NCBI GenBank assembly: GCA_947167435.1
Contig: CAMVIC010000004.1
Location: 1 to 19,378, forward strand
From: an uncultured Clostridia bacterium
GTDB taxonomy: Bacteria > Bacillota_A > Clostridia > Oscillospirales > Oscillospiraceae
DNA: 19,378 nt
Direction: 5' to 3'
Shown piece after piece: positions 1-8,027 of this stretch (the first letter of the stretch is position 1; each line of letters begins with the position of its first letter). A program made the position numbers and the translations under genes. Below the pieces are notes generated by a model, which was given only the letters and a program-made list of their open reading frames with translations, ran no database searches and was not told the DNA's origin.

Positions 1-419
1 CAGCCCTGCAGGTCATCCGAACAGGGGGTGCCGTAAGCGGGAGTGCAGTTTCCCCACTCGTAGCTGTCCACCAGCAGGCTGGAGGTGACCCAGCCGGCCA
101 TACCCTCGGCGGTCTTCACCAGGGAGTAGCCGTTTTCCCTGGCCAGCACCGTCACCTGGGCCGCCTCATAGACGTAGTCGTAGTAGCCGGAGTCCTCCCA
201 GGGGCCGTAGCGCAGATAGGCCCGCACACCGTACCGGGTTTTCAGATACTTGATTTCATAGCAGTCCAGCCAGTTGTCCCAGTCGGGGTATTGAACGTAC
301 TCGTTGCAGCCCCACAGATCGTCGGGGCCCGGCCAATAGGCGGCGGACGCGGTGGGCAGGGCGCTGAACAGAAGGGTAACGACGCAAATCAGAGCGATCA
401 GGATTTTCAGATTTTTCAT
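1..419 (-). CDS. Secreted SH3-like domain protein (partial, 3' end beyond window)
   Basis: The reading frame starts at the ATG at 419 and stays open to the left edge, giving 139 complete codons. A typical Sec signal peptide is visible (MKNLKILIALICV..., cleavage near ASAA at residues 24-27). The mature part is rich in Tyr and Trp. Residues about 66-117 resemble a bacterial SH3 domain (VRAYLRYGPWEDSG ... VTVLARENGYSLV ... GWVTSSLLV), a fold often found in extracellular proteins that bind peptidoglycan. A Shine-Dalgarno (GGAAAGGA) lies about 10 nt before the ATG. An imperfect inverted repeat around two TCCGGA copies (about 450-470) sits in the presumed leader. The gene is separated from guaA by a terminator, so it is its own unit. 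The precise function is unknown, and the C-terminal part is not in the window. Confidence 0.75.
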   Translation of the reverse strand, partial: MKNLKILIALICVVTLLFSALPTASAAYWPGPDDLWGCNEYVQYPDWDNWLDCYEIKYLKTRYGVRAYLRYGPWEDSGYYDYVYEAAQVTVLARENGYSLVKTAEGMAGWVTSSLLVDSYEWGNCTPAYGTPCSDDLQG

Positions 420-553
420 GGCGATGCCGTCCTTTCCAAATTGACTTTGATTCCGGATCGAGTCCGGATTTCTTTCTGCATCCTCACTATAGTACAGCTT
501 TATGGGCGGGAAGCATTTCAGCCGTTATTTTGGCGGGCAGAAGAGAAAAAAGA

Positions 554-597
554 GAAAAGCCCCGCGCCGCAACATGGATGGCGGCGCGGGGCTTTTC
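554..597 (-). terminator. Rho-independent terminator of the purA-guaA operon
   Basis: A perfect 17 bp stem (554-570 with 581-597) and 10-nt loop, GC-rich in its upper part. On the minus strand it is followed by a T-rich run (TTTTCTCTTTTTTCTCTT). It lies 46 nt after the guaA stop codon and before the SH3-like gene. Confidence 0.85.
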
Positions 598-642
598 GAA
601 TCGTATCAGCTGTGCTGCGCGTTTTGCCGGACAGCCGGGCAA

Positions 643-2184
643 TTATTCAAATTCCACCGTGGAGGGGGGCTTGGAGGTCACGTCGTAGAGAACCCGGTTG
701 ATGCCCCTCACTTCGTTTACGATGCGCACGGACACCCGGTCCAGCAGCTCGTAGGGCAGACGGCTCCAGTCGGCGGTCATGAAGTCGGAGGTTTGCACCG
801 AGCGCAGGGCCACCGCATAGTCATAGCTGCGCCCGTCGCCCATAACGCCCACCGAGCGCATGTTGGTCAGGGCCGCGAAATACTGGCTCATGCTCTGCTC
901 CAGGCCTGCCTTGGCCACCTCGTCCCGGAAGATGAAGTCCGCCTGGCGCAGCATGTCCAGCTTTTCCTTGGTAATATCCCCGATGATGCGGATGCCAAGA
1001 CCCGGTCCGGGGAAGGGCTGACGCATGACCAGATATTCCGGCAGGCCCAGCTCCCGGCCAAGACTGCGCACCTCATCCTTGAAGAGCATGCGCAGCGGCT
1101 CGATGATCTCCCGAAAGTCCACATAGTCGGGCAGACCGCCCACGTTGTGATGGCTCTTGATGACGGCGGCCTCTCCCCTGCCGGACTCGATCACGTCCGG
1201 ATAGATGGTGCCCTGGGCCAGATAGTCCACGGCGCCGATCTTCTTTGCCTCCTGCTCGAAAACCCGGATGAACTCCTCCCCGATGATCTTCCGTTTGCGC
1301 TCCGGCTCGGTGACCCCGGCCAGGCGGATGAGGAAGCGGTCCTCCGCATTGACGCGCACAAAGTTCAGTTCCCATTTTGAGAAGGCGGCCTCCACCTCGT
1401 CCCCTTCGTTGAGGCGCATGAGACCGTGGTCCACAAACACACAGGTGAGCTGACTGCCCACAGCCTCCGCCAGAAGGGCGGCCGCCACGGAGGAGTCCAC
1501 GCCGCCGGAGAGGGCCAGCAGTACCCTGCCGCCGCCTACCTTTCGCCGGATAGTCTCAATCGCTTCCTGCTTGTAGTCGGACATGGTCCAGTCGCCCACG
1601 GCGCCACAGATCTCATAGAGGAAGTTGCGCAGCATTTGGCTGCCGTATTCGGTGTGGTTCACCTCCGGGTGAAACTGCACGCCGTAGAAGCGGCGCTTTT
1701 CGTCGCAGATGCCAACGGTGGGACAGGCGGCGGAACGGGCCACCAGAGAAAAGCCCTCCGGAACCTTTGCCATATAGTCCCCGTGGCTCATCCAGGTGAC
1801 GCTCTCCTCCGGCAGGCCCCGGAACAGGGCGCAGCCGGTGTCGAAACGGGTGAGCGTCTTGCCGTACTCCCGGGCGGAGTCCTGCTGGGCGGCAGTGACC
1901 AGCCCGCCAAGACTGTGGGCCAACAGCTGGCAGCCGTAGCAGATGCCCAGAATGGGCACGCCCAGGGCAAAGACTGCCGGGTCCACATGGGGGGCGCCCT
2001 CCTCATAGACGCTGTTGGGGCCGCCGGTGAAGATGATGCCGATGGGGTCATAGCGGCGGATCTCCGCCAGGGGCAGGTCAAAGGGCCTGACCTCGCAGTA
2101 AACGTGATGCTCCCGGACCCGGCGGGCGATCAGCTGGTTGTACTGGCCGCCGAAGTCCAGAATCAGAATCTTCTGCTTGCTCAT
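643..2184 (-). CDS. guaA: GMP synthase (glutamine-hydrolysing)
   Basis: Converts XMP, ATP and glutamine to GMP, the last step of guanylate synthesis. The N-terminal class I glutamine amidotransferase domain shows the nucleophile Cys82 in [10 protein letters not shown] and the His172/Glu174 pair in VQFHPEVNH. The ATP-pyrophosphatase domain carries the P-loop SGGVDSS (226-232). The XMP-binding, dimerisation C-terminus has [15 protein letters not shown] and ends in KPPSTVEFE, as expected for a full-length protein (513 aa). I chose the ATG at 2184 because AAGG lies 7 nt before it. The ATG at 2190, two codons upstream (MPMSKQ), would leave only 1 nt after that AAGG. The gene begins 9 nt after the purA stop (3 nt if 2190 is used), so it is co-transcribed and probably translationally coupled with purA. 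All catalytic motifs are intact. Confidence 0.97.
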   Translation of the reverse strand: MSKQKILILDFGGQYNQLIARRVREHHVYCEVRPFDLPLAEIRRYDPIGIIFTGGPNSVYEEGAPHVDPAVFALGVPILGICYGCQLLAHSLGGLVTAAQQDSAREYGKTLTRFDTGCALFRGLPEESVTWMSHGDYMAKVPEGFSLVARSAACPTVGICDEKRRFYGVQFHPEVNHTEYGSQMLRNFLYEICGAVGDWTMSDYKQEAIETIRRKVGGGRVLLALSGGVDSSVAAALLAEAVGSQLTCVFVDHGLMRLNEGDEVEAAFSKWELNFVRVNAEDRFLIRLAGVTEPERKRKIIGEEFIRVFEQEAKKIGAVDYLAQGTIYPDVIESGRGEAAVIKSHHNVGGLPDYVDFREIIEPLRMLFKDEVRSLGRELGLPEYLVMRQPFPGPGLGIRIIGDITKEKLDMLRQADFIFRDEVAKAGLEQSMSQYFAALTNMRSVGVMGDGRSYDYAVALRSVQTSDFMTADWSRLPYELLDRVSVRIVNEVRGINRVLYDVTSKPPSTVEFE

Positions 2185-2193
2185 GGGCATGCC

Positions 2194-3471
2194 TTAAAAC
2201 ATCGTGACGTAGGCGTCCCGCTCGGCGCCCACGGAGACGTACTTGATGGGGCAGCCCACCGCCTTTTCGATATAGCGGATGTAATCCAGCGCGGCGGCGG
2301 GAAGGTCTTCCACGGTCCGGCAGCCGCTGATGTCGCAGGCGAAGCCCGGCAGATATTCATACACCGGCTTTGCCGCCTCCAGCTGGTCGATGCTGGCGGG
2401 GAAGCTGTCGATGCGTCTGCCGTCCAGCTCATAGGCCACGCAGACGGGGATCTCCTTCAGATAGCTGAGCACGTCCAGCTTGGTCAGGGCAATATAGCTG
2501 CAGCCCTGCATTTTCGCGCCGTAGCGGGAGGCCACCACGTCGAAGCCGCCCACCCGACGGGGCCGGCCGGTGGCGGCGCCGTATTCGCCGCCGGCGGCGC
2601 GCAGCTGCTCCGCCTCTTCGCCGAAGAGCTCACAGGTGAAGGGGCCCTCGCCCACACAGCTGGAATAGGCCTTCATGATGCCGATGCTCTCGTCCAGACG
2701 GGCGAAGGGAATGCCGGCGCCGATGGGGGCGTAGGCCGCCAGGGTAGTGGAAGCGGAGGTATAGGGATAGATGCCGAAGTCGATATCCCGCAGGGCGCCC
2801 AGCTGGGCCTCAAACAGGATGGACTTGCCGTTTTCCACGGCATTGCCCAGGAATTCCGTGGTGTCGCAGATGTGGGGAAGGAAGGGCTTTCCGAACTGCT
2901 CCAGCCAGGCGAGGATCTCCTCCGTCTGCACGGGGGCGTGGCCGTAGCCCTTTTCCACGGTCAGGTTCTTCCACTCAATCAGACCCTCCAGCCGGGCTCT
3001 CAGACTGTCCCAGTGAAGCAGATCGCCCATGCGCAGGGTCTTTTTCATATACTTGTCCGCATAGACCGGAGAGATGCCCCGACGGGTGGAGCCGAATTTC
3101 TTGTCCCCCAGCCGGTCCTCCTCCAGACCGTCCAGCAGCTTGTGATAGGGCAGGCAGATGGTGGCCCGGTCGCTGATGCGCAGATGCTCCGGCGTCACGG
3201 CAATCCCCGCCTGCTGCAGGCGCTGCACCTCACCGTACAGGTGCTCCAGGTCGATAACGATGCCGGGACCCAGCACGTTCACCGTCTCGTCCCGGAGGAT
3301 GCCGGAGGGCAGCAGATTCATGATGAATTTGCCCTTGTCGTTTACGATGGTGTGGCCGGCGTTGTTGCCGCCCTGATAGCGCACCACGATCTCATAGTCG
3401 GCGCTGAGCAGGTCCACCATACGGCCCTTGCCCTCGTCGCCCCAGTTGGTTCCCACAATGGATGTAAGCAT
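2194..3471 (-). CDS. purA: Adenylosuccinate synthetase
   Basis: Catalyses the GTP-dependent joining of IMP and aspartate to adenylosuccinate, the first step from IMP to AMP. The N-terminus has NWGDEGKGRMVD (P-loop GDEGKG 11-16, with the expected Asp12 and Lys15) and the catalytic His40 in QGGNNAGHT. Later landmarks are GATGRPRR-type (GAATGRPRRVGGFD), ALTKLDVLSYL and VCVAYE. Length (425 aa) is normal for the family. The ATG at 3471 is preceded by GGAGAGGAG. It is the first gene of a two-gene purA-guaA operon that holds both exits from IMP. Oddities: the family's EGAQG segment reads FEAQLGALRDID, and WFD is GFD, so it belongs to a divergent branch. I see no purine riboswitch upstream. The promoter should lie in the AT-rich stretch 3490-3535, but no clear -35 is evident. 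Confidence 0.95.
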   Translation of the reverse strand: MLTSIVGTNWGDEGKGRMVDLLSADYEIVVRYQGGNNAGHTIVNDKGKFIMNLLPSGILRDETVNVLGPGIVIDLEHLYGEVQRLQQAGIAVTPEHLRISDRATICLPYHKLLDGLEEDRLGDKKFGSTRRGISPVYADKYMKKTLRMGDLLHWDSLRARLEGLIEWKNLTVEKGYGHAPVQTEEILAWLEQFGKPFLPHICDTTEFLGNAVENGKSILFEAQLGALRDIDFGIYPYTSASTTLAAYAPIGAGIPFARLDESIGIMKAYSSCVGEGPFTCELFGEEAEQLRAAGGEYGAATGRPRRVGGFDVVASRYGAKMQGCSYIALTKLDVLSYLKEIPVCVAYELDGRRIDSFPASIDQLEAAKPVYEYLPGFACDISGCRTVEDLPAAALDYIRYIEKAVGCPIKYVSVGAERDAYVTMF

Positions 3472-3537
3472 AGCCTTGCTCCTCTCCTGATTTGAAAACG
3501 ATAATCATATAATATCATATGAATCATATGAAAGCCA

Positions 3538-3811
3538 GGAAAGCGCTGATAAACCAGCGTTTCAGCGTGTAGACAAAGTCCCTCAGGGACTTTGTCACAC
3601 GCTTCAGCCGCCACATTTTTTGTGAATCCGTATATCACAAAAAATCTCACTGCGCTCGGCAAGAAGCCTGCTAAGGCAGGCTTCTTGCTGGCGGTGATTG
3701 GAATGCGAGGCGGGTCTTGCCCCCTCGCGCTCCCCCGCGGCTCTATCGTCCTTCTTTTGTCTCTTCTACTGGTTTGTCTACAGTCTGAAGCGCTGATAAA
3801 GCAACGTTTCC
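3538..3811. mobile_element. MITE-like non-coding element with imperfect terminal inverted repeats
   Basis: The 428 bp between purA and the Nudix gene hold no credible gene but a dense run of dyads. The ends, 3538-3577 and 3773-3811, are imperfect inverted repeats: both begin GGAAA, and read inwards share CAGCG(T/C)TTCAG..TGTAGACAAA, with 18 of 21 identical positions in that inner part. Inside are an 11 bp hairpin with a TCA loop (3572-3582/3586-3596, extended by 3564-3570/3597-3603 past a bulged A), a 10 bp TTTTTTGTGA/TCACAAAAAA stem (3616-3625/3635-3644) and a 13 bp stem with a TAAG loop (3659-3671/3676-3688). No transposase is present, so it would be non-autonomous. I see no clear target-site duplication. 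It could instead be a structured regulatory or REP-type repeat. Copy number in the genome is unknown from this window. Confidence 0.55.
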
Positions 3812-3861
3812 CTAAAAAATATATCAGAGCTTTTCCGCTTGTCAACAGAAAAATACCCGGG

Positions 3862-3902
3862 TGCGGGAAAAAAGCCCGCAAAAGCCCGGCCTCCGGCGCT
3901 CA
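3862..3902 (-). terminator. Probable terminator of the Nudix gene
   Basis: Directly at the stop codon, the minus strand forms AGC(g)CCGG-AGG-CCGGGCT (3883-3900) followed by TTTT. A second short stem TGCGGG/CCCGCA (3862-3867/3875-3880) follows, with a T-run between its arms. The first hairpin overlaps the TGA at 3900-3902. Confidence 0.5.
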
Positions 3903-4364
3903 GCGACCGGCTTTTTTTGCGGCAACCCAGTCCCGCAGCGCCGCCCGGGAGAAGGAGGGGATGTCCTCCGGCAGCTCCTCCGCCGTGAAAAAGCGCAACT
4001 CTTCCACCTCCTCCGGCTGGGGGCGGAGAGTCCCCTCGTAGTCCCGGCACAGAAACACCACGTCCACGTTGGAGACCTCGTCCCCGTTGGGATAGACGTA
4101 ATGAGTTTCCGGGCCGGAGTAAATGCCGAAGAGCTCCAGCTTCCGGGCGGTGAGCCCGGTCTCCTCCAGAAGCTCCCGCTTCGCCGCGTCCTCCACCACC
4201 TCGTCCAGCTCCACAGAGCCGCCGTGATAGTCCCAGAGATGGTTGTCGGCGCGCTTCTGCATCAGGATGCGGCCCCGGGCGTCCTCAAGGATTACGCTGG
4301 CGCCTACCTGCAGCAGCGGCCGGCGGCCTACCAGCTTGCGAAGATCCATGATATAGCCGGACAT
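3900..4364 (-). CDS. Nudix hydrolase
   Basis: A 154-aa protein with an intact Nudix box at residues 49-71: G49, E55, R63-E64, E67-E68 and G70-L71 match GX5EX7REUXEEXGU, the Mg-binding pyrophosphohydrolase helix. These enzymes cleave nucleoside diphosphates linked to another moiety. The substrate cannot be read from the motif. The segment SGPETHYVYPNGDEVSNVDVVFLCRDYEG resembles the small cytosolic Nudix proteins of Firmicutes usually annotated only as NUDIX domain protein. The start at 4364 is chosen because a perfect GGAGGT ends 6 nt before it. An upstream in-frame start at 4397 would add 11 residues and has no such site. It lies 71 nt downstream of LRR protein 1, with a hairpin between, so it may get readthrough from there. 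No own promoter is evident. Confidence 0.93.
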   Translation of the reverse strand: MSGYIMDLRKLVGRRPLLQVGASVILEDARGRILMQKRADNHLWDYHGGSVELDEVVEDAAKRELLEETGLTARKLELFGIYSGPETHYVYPNGDEVSNVDVVFLCRDYEGTLRPQPEEVEELRFFTAEELPEDIPSFSRAALRDWVAAKKAGR

Positions 4365-4383
4365 GGAAAAACCTCCTTCATAA

Positions 4384-4411
4384 AGAATGAGCAGCAAAGG
4401 CTGCCCATTCT
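4384..4411 (-). terminator. Hairpin between LRR protein 1 and Nudix genes, possible weak terminator
   Basis: AGAATG-a-GCAGC (4384-4395), loop AAAG, GCTGC-c-CATTCT (4400-4411): 11 pairs and one mismatch. On the minus strand only TTTAT follows, then the Nudix Shine-Dalgarno, so termination would be partial. It could also be an RNA-stability element. Confidence 0.4.
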
Positions 4412-4435
4412 GAAAACTGAATTTTGAAAACTGAC

Positions 4436-6016
4436 TTACCCGTGGGGGTAATACAGGGGGTCGTTCTCGATATAGGAATAGGCAAAGAAGCCGTCATCGT
4501 AGCCGAACTGCTGGCGCAGCAGCAGATAGCGCGGGTCAAAAATGGCTACTCCGTAGTCGTCGAAGCCCAGGTAACGCCAGTATGTCTGGGTGGGGTCCAC
4601 AGATTCCAGGTCCACGGTGCACTGGGGGTTGAGCCGCTTGAACTCCGCGATCTGCTCGGGGGGGATGGGTGTCAGGCAGCCGATCCACAGCCGCTGCAGG
4701 GAGTGCATCTCATAAAGGGGCTCGATGGAGGTCAGCGCAAAGTCGTAGCAGATGTTCAGGTGGGCCAGGTTTTTCAGCTTGGACAGAGGCCGCAGGTCGT
4801 TGAGCGCGGTGGTCTGCAGCTCGGCGTATTCCAGCTTGGGGCACTCTGCCAGAGGCGAGCAGTCGCTCCAGGCGGCCATGGCCAGAATGACCACCTCCAG
4901 GTCCGGCATATAGCGGACGAAGTCGATGCTCTCCAGCTTGTGGTTGTGGCCAAGGTCCAGGTATTTGCACTTGGTGCAGTACTGCAGGGGCTTGGCCGCC
5001 TCATAGTCCAGGAAACCAGCCTTGTCCGGGTTGGAGGCCAGAATCTTCTCCACGTCGGTGCGAACGCTGTAGCCGGTGCCGAACCAGATGCGCCAGATTA
5101 CCTCCGTGTTGGGCAGCGCGTCCCGGATGGCGGCCATATGCTCGTCGTCCACGCCGCAGAAATCCATGTCCAGGGTCTGAAGATGGGGCATGCAGACGGT
5201 GACCGCCTTGACCAGTGCGCCCTGGTCGTCCATGTTCACGTGGTTCAGGTCCAGATAGGTCTCGTTCAGGGTAAGGGCGCGGCCGTAGAGGGTGAAGCTG
5301 TAGTCCAGCTCCGCCCAGGGGCAGGACCGGCGAATGGCGCCTACGGTGTCCCAGGGGATGCGGCTGCTTTCCGCCTCGCCGCCCTCTCCCAGGCTGATCT
5401 TCTGCAGCTGGTTCATATAGGGCAGCCAGGGGAGCAGACTTTCGATTTCACTGTTGGAGGCGGTGCTCAGGTCCAGAGAAGTCTCCTCCAGGCTCAGGGC
5501 GCGGCCCTGCAGGGAGAGACTGTAGGAGATGTCCAGATTGGGGTAGGCGGAGAAAAAGTCCAGCACATTCTCCGGCGTCAGGTCGTTGGCACCCTGTCCG
5601 CCCAGATTCACGCTCTGCAGCGCGGGGAGATAGCGGAGCAGGGGCAGGGTCTTCCCGGCGTTTTCACTGCTCAGGCCGGACAGGTCCAGGCTGGCGGTGC
5701 TGTTGTCCACGGTGCGCCCGTCGGGCAGGGCCACGGTGTAGCGCAGGTCTACGTTTGGATGAGCGGCGGCCCAGGCGGCAATCTCCGCATAGCAGGTGCT
5801 GCCGGACAGGTCCACCCGCTGCAGCTGACTCAGGTCGTCCAGCTCGCTGAGCTCCGAGGCCTCCAGCACGGCGGTAATCTCCGTGCTGTCTGCGCTGAAG
5901 CGGCGGGCAGGCGCGCTCTGTCCCGGCGCCTGAGGAATGCCGGCGCAGCCGGCCAGCAGCAAAAGCGCCAGGCAGAGCAGAAGAACGGTCCAATATTTCG
6001 GTTTCAAAACGGGCAT
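4436..6016 (-). CDS. LRR lipoprotein 1 (paralogue family, function unknown)
   Basis: A 526-aa predicted lipoprotein: basic N-terminus, hydrophobic stretch 9-22 and lipobox LAGC with Cys24. Four successive units start at residues 65, 133, 204 and 279 (LQRVDL, LQSVNL, LQKISL, LQTLDM). Each of the first three is about 70 residues long and contains a P-N/W...YS-L-x-G-R strand pair and an LDL(S/N) strand. Then comes the block WRIWFGTGYSVRTDVEKILAS (308-328, shared by all three paralogues). After it are classical 22-residue-like LRRs (CKYLDLGHN, LEYAELQTTALNDLRPLSKL, LAHLNICYD) and a tail with LLRQQFGYDDGFFAYSY. LRR surface proteins usually bind proteins or glycans; no enzyme motif is seen. A GGAGG lies 8 nt before the ATG at 6016. 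It has its own promoter and is closest to LRR protein 3 (shared TKCKYLDLGHN, LTSIEPLY, GCLTPIP). Confidence 0.85.
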   Translation of the reverse strand: MPVLKPKYWTVLLLCLALLLLAGCAGIPQAPGQSAPARRFSADSTEITAVLEASELSELDDLSQLQRVDLSGSTCYAEIAAWAAAHPNVDLRYTVALPDGRTVDNSTASLDLSGLSSENAGKTLPLLRYLPALQSVNLGGQGANDLTPENVLDFFSAYPNLDISYSLSLQGRALSLEETSLDLSTASNSEIESLLPWLPYMNQLQKISLGEGGEAESSRIPWDTVGAIRRSCPWAELDYSFTLYGRALTLNETYLDLNHVNMDDQGALVKAVTVCMPHLQTLDMDFCGVDDEHMAAIRDALPNTEVIWRIWFGTGYSVRTDVEKILASNPDKAGFLDYEAAKPLQYCTKCKYLDLGHNHKLESIDFVRYMPDLEVVILAMAAWSDCSPLAECPKLEYAELQTTALNDLRPLSKLKNLAHLNICYDFALTSIEPLYEMHSLQRLWIGCLTPIPPEQIAEFKRLNPQCTVDLESVDPTQTYWRYLGFDDYGVAIFDPRYLLLRQQFGYDDGFFAYSYIENDPLYYPHG

Positions 6017-6049
6017 GGGGCTTGCCTCCGGATTTCAGTCGTTTGTGAG

Positions 6050-6083
6050 ATAGCGCCACCGGCCGTAAAACCGGTGACGCTAT
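6050..6083. other. Stem-loop between LRR genes 2 and 1
   Basis: ATAGCGcCACCGG (6050-6062) pairs with CCGGTGaCGCTAT (6071-6083), one mismatch and an 8-nt loop. No U-tract follows on the minus strand. It overlaps the predicted 5' end of the LRR 1 transcript, so it may be a weak terminator for LRR 2 or a 5' stabilising stem. Confidence 0.5.
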
Positions 6084-6084
6084 G

Positions 6085-6113
6085 AATATACCCGGTTCCG
6101 GGCGAAAAATCAA
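6085..6113 (-). promoter_or_regulatory. Promoter of LRR lipoprotein 1 gene
   Basis: On the minus strand TTGATT (6108-6113) and TATATT (6085-6090) are separated by 17 bp. The -35 box overlaps the TGA stop of LRR gene 2 (6110-6112). Predicted transcription start near 6078. Confidence 0.55.
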
Positions 6114-7768
6114 TACAGGGGATCCAGCCAGTAGAAGGCGTACTCCTCGTTGTCATAGCCGAACTGCTGGCGCAGCAGTTCGTAGCGGGGGTGGTTGTCA
6201 AAGAGGAAGTAGCCGGTCTCCAGATAGTGGGCCCAGCCCCGGTCGGTCAGGTTGGCGTAGCGCCAGGCGCCCAGGGACGGGTCGTCCTGGTCCACGTTGA
6301 TTTCGCAGTTGGGGGCGCAGCGCTGCATCTCGTCGATCTGGTCCTGGGGCACGTGATGGCGCAGGCAGATGAAGAGACGCTCCAGATTGGTCAGGCCGTA
6401 GAGGGCGGTGATGTCGGAAACCTGGGTGTCGCCGATGTTCAGGTGGCGCAGCTCCTGGGCGTTGGACAGGGGGCTCAGGTCGGAGACGGTGGTGTGGGTC
6501 AGCTCCAGATACTCCAGATGGGGGCAGGCGGACAGGGGCGTAATGTCGGAGATGCCGGTCATGGTCAGAATGGCCACCTCCAGGTTGGGCATGGAGTAGA
6601 AGAAGGAGCAGTCGTACAGGGTCTCGTTGTGGCCGATATCGATGTATTTGAGCTTGGTGCAGCAGCTGAGCGCGTCCACGTCCTTGTCGGTGATGGGGCC
6701 GCCCTTGGAGGGCTTGGAGGCCAGGATCTTCTCCACGTTGGTGCGCACGCTGTAGTTGTCGCCGAACCAGATGCGCCAGACGATCTCCATATTGGGATTG
6801 TCCTCCTGAAGCTTGCGCATGGCGGCGTTGGAGACGTTGCAGGAGTCCATGTCCACAAAGGTGCAGTTGCGCATCAGGGGCAGGGTCTTGGCAACGCCGG
6901 CGCCCTCGTCGTTCATGCCCACGTGGCTCAGGTTCAGCTCCTCGTCCTTCAGGTTCAGACCGGTCTGGCCCCAGTAATTATAGGTGTAATCCAGCACGGC
7001 GTTGGGGCAGGCGGGGCCGATCTGGTAGATGTCGGGCCAGGTGACGGCGCTGGTGCCCTCGACGCCGAGATTGATGTACGTCAGATTCGGCATGCCGCCC
7101 AGCATGGGGATCACCGCGTCCAGCTGCTCCCGGCTCATGCCGGACATGTCGAGGCTGGTGGTGCTGGCGTCCAGAACCTGACCCATGACGGACACGCTGT
7201 AGACCAGCTCCGCCTCGGGCAGTGCCTGGCGCAGGGCGCTGACACTTTCACTGGTGAAGGCGGAATCTTCGGACACAGAGCCCAGATTCAGACTCTTGAG
7301 CTGGGGCAGATAGGCCAGCTGAGGCAGAACCGCTGCAGCGTCCTCCTTGCTGAGAGAGGACAGATCCGCCGAAGTGTCTTTGTTGGAGACGGAGAGACCG
7401 CCGGGCAGGGCTACGGTATAGCGCACGTCCACATTCGGGTGCTCGGAGGCCCAGGTCATGATCTCCGCGTAATTGGTGCTGCCGCTGAAATCCACAGAGC
7501 GCAGCGCCGGGAAGGAGGCCAGCTGCGCCAGATCGCCCTCTCCGAGCACCAGACTCAGAGACTCGGCGTTTTCCGGGTAGCTGCCGCTGCTGAGCGCAAT
7601 CTGAGCCACAGGCTCCGGCGTGGGCTCTGCAGGCGCCACGCTCACGCTGGCCGCGTCGCCGCCCTGGGCCTTTGCGGCGAAAAACGACGGCGTGGAGATG
7701 CAGCACATGACCAGGAAAACCAGATAGGCAAGAGAAATGATCGCCGTAATCACGCGACGAAATGACAT
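6110..7768 (-). CDS. LRR protein 2, secreted (paralogue family, function unknown)
   Basis: A 552-aa paralogue of the neighbours. The start at 7768 has GGGAGG 7 nt upstream; the frame extends 53 codons further upstream to 7927, but that segment covers the promoter and is unlikely to be coded. The N-terminus MSFRRVITAIISLAYLVFLV is a signal or anchor segment. The lipobox is poor (LVMC), and cleavage after AKA (about residue 35) is more plausible, so unlike its paralogues this one may be released or membrane-anchored. It has the same plan: about 70-residue units (LRSVDF, LKSLNL, LTYINL, then CTFVDM), WRIWFGDNYSVRTNVEKILAS, then well-formed internalin-like repeats (ISDITPLSACPHLEYLELTH, VSDLSPLSNAQELRHLNIGD, VSDITALYGLTNLERL), and the tail ELLRQQFGYDNEEYAFYW. 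Most diverged of the three. Ligand unknown. Confidence 0.85.
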   Translation of the reverse strand: MSFRRVITAIISLAYLVFLVMCCISTPSFFAAKAQGGDAASVSVAPAEPTPEPVAQIALSSGSYPENAESLSLVLGEGDLAQLASFPALRSVDFSGSTNYAEIMTWASEHPNVDVRYTVALPGGLSVSNKDTSADLSSLSKEDAAAVLPQLAYLPQLKSLNLGSVSEDSAFTSESVSALRQALPEAELVYSVSVMGQVLDASTTSLDMSGMSREQLDAVIPMLGGMPNLTYINLGVEGTSAVTWPDIYQIGPACPNAVLDYTYNYWGQTGLNLKDEELNLSHVGMNDEGAGVAKTLPLMRNCTFVDMDSCNVSNAAMRKLQEDNPNMEIVWRIWFGDNYSVRTNVEKILASKPSKGGPITDKDVDALSCCTKLKYIDIGHNETLYDCSFFYSMPNLEVAILTMTGISDITPLSACPHLEYLELTHTTVSDLSPLSNAQELRHLNIGDTQVSDITALYGLTNLERLFICLRHHVPQDQIDEMQRCAPNCEINVDQDDPSLGAWRYANLTDRGWAHYLETGYFLFDNHPRYELLRQQFGYDNEEYAFYWLDPLY

Positions 7769-7898
7769 AAGACCGCCTCCCAAAACAGATACGGATTTTC
7801 CGGAGAGACCTCCCTCCCCGAAAAGGGACAGACAGCTGCGCGTGCTGACGGCGAAAGCCCGCCCCGCAGACAGCGATGCGCAGAATTTATACGGATTC

Positions 7899-7927
7899 AG
7901 TATAGCATCCCATGTTGGGTTTTTCAA
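7899..7927 (-). promoter_or_regulatory. Promoter of LRR protein 2 gene
   Basis: Minus strand TTGAAA (7922-7927), 17 bp spacer, TATACT (7899-7904). It leaves a leader of about 125 nt before the ATG at 7768. It sits directly after the terminator of the upstream unit. Confidence 0.75.
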
Positions 7928-7957
7928 GGGTTAACATAATAAAAATGACAAAAAATT

Positions 7958-7991
7958 ATGCCACAGGAAGTCTTTCTGCTTCCTGTGGCAT
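7958..7991 (-). terminator. Rho-independent terminator of the glucosyltransferase-LRR 3 operon
   Basis: A perfect 13 bp stem ATGCCACAGGAAG/CTTCCTGTGGCAT (7958-7970/7979-7991) with an 8-nt loop. On the minus strand it is followed by AATTTTTTGTCATTTTT. It lies 36 nt after the LRR 3 stop codon. Confidence 0.85.
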
Positions 7992-8027
7992 ACAAGATCT
8001 TGCGGTTTTGATGAAAAAGGCCGGAAA

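Noticed and set aside
1426..3495. 689-codon open frame on the plus strand opposite guaA and purA
   Set aside because: GC-rich third-position shadow of two well-identified genes; its translation is low-complexity Gly/Ala/His/Val/Gln-rich with no family signal.
3472..3600. Purine riboswitch upstream of purA
   Set aside because: No conserved purine aptamer core is visible; the stems there belong to the repeat element.
3472..3899. Small protein genes inside the purA-Nudix intergenic region
   Set aside because: Frames such as that starting at 3592 run through the inverted repeats and hairpins, lack good start signals and extend into neighbouring genes.
7769..7927. 53-codon N-terminal extension of LRR protein 2
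   Set aside because: It would cover the predicted -10 and the leader, reads as non-signal sequence, and the ATG at 7768 has a proper GGAGG and begins a signal peptide.
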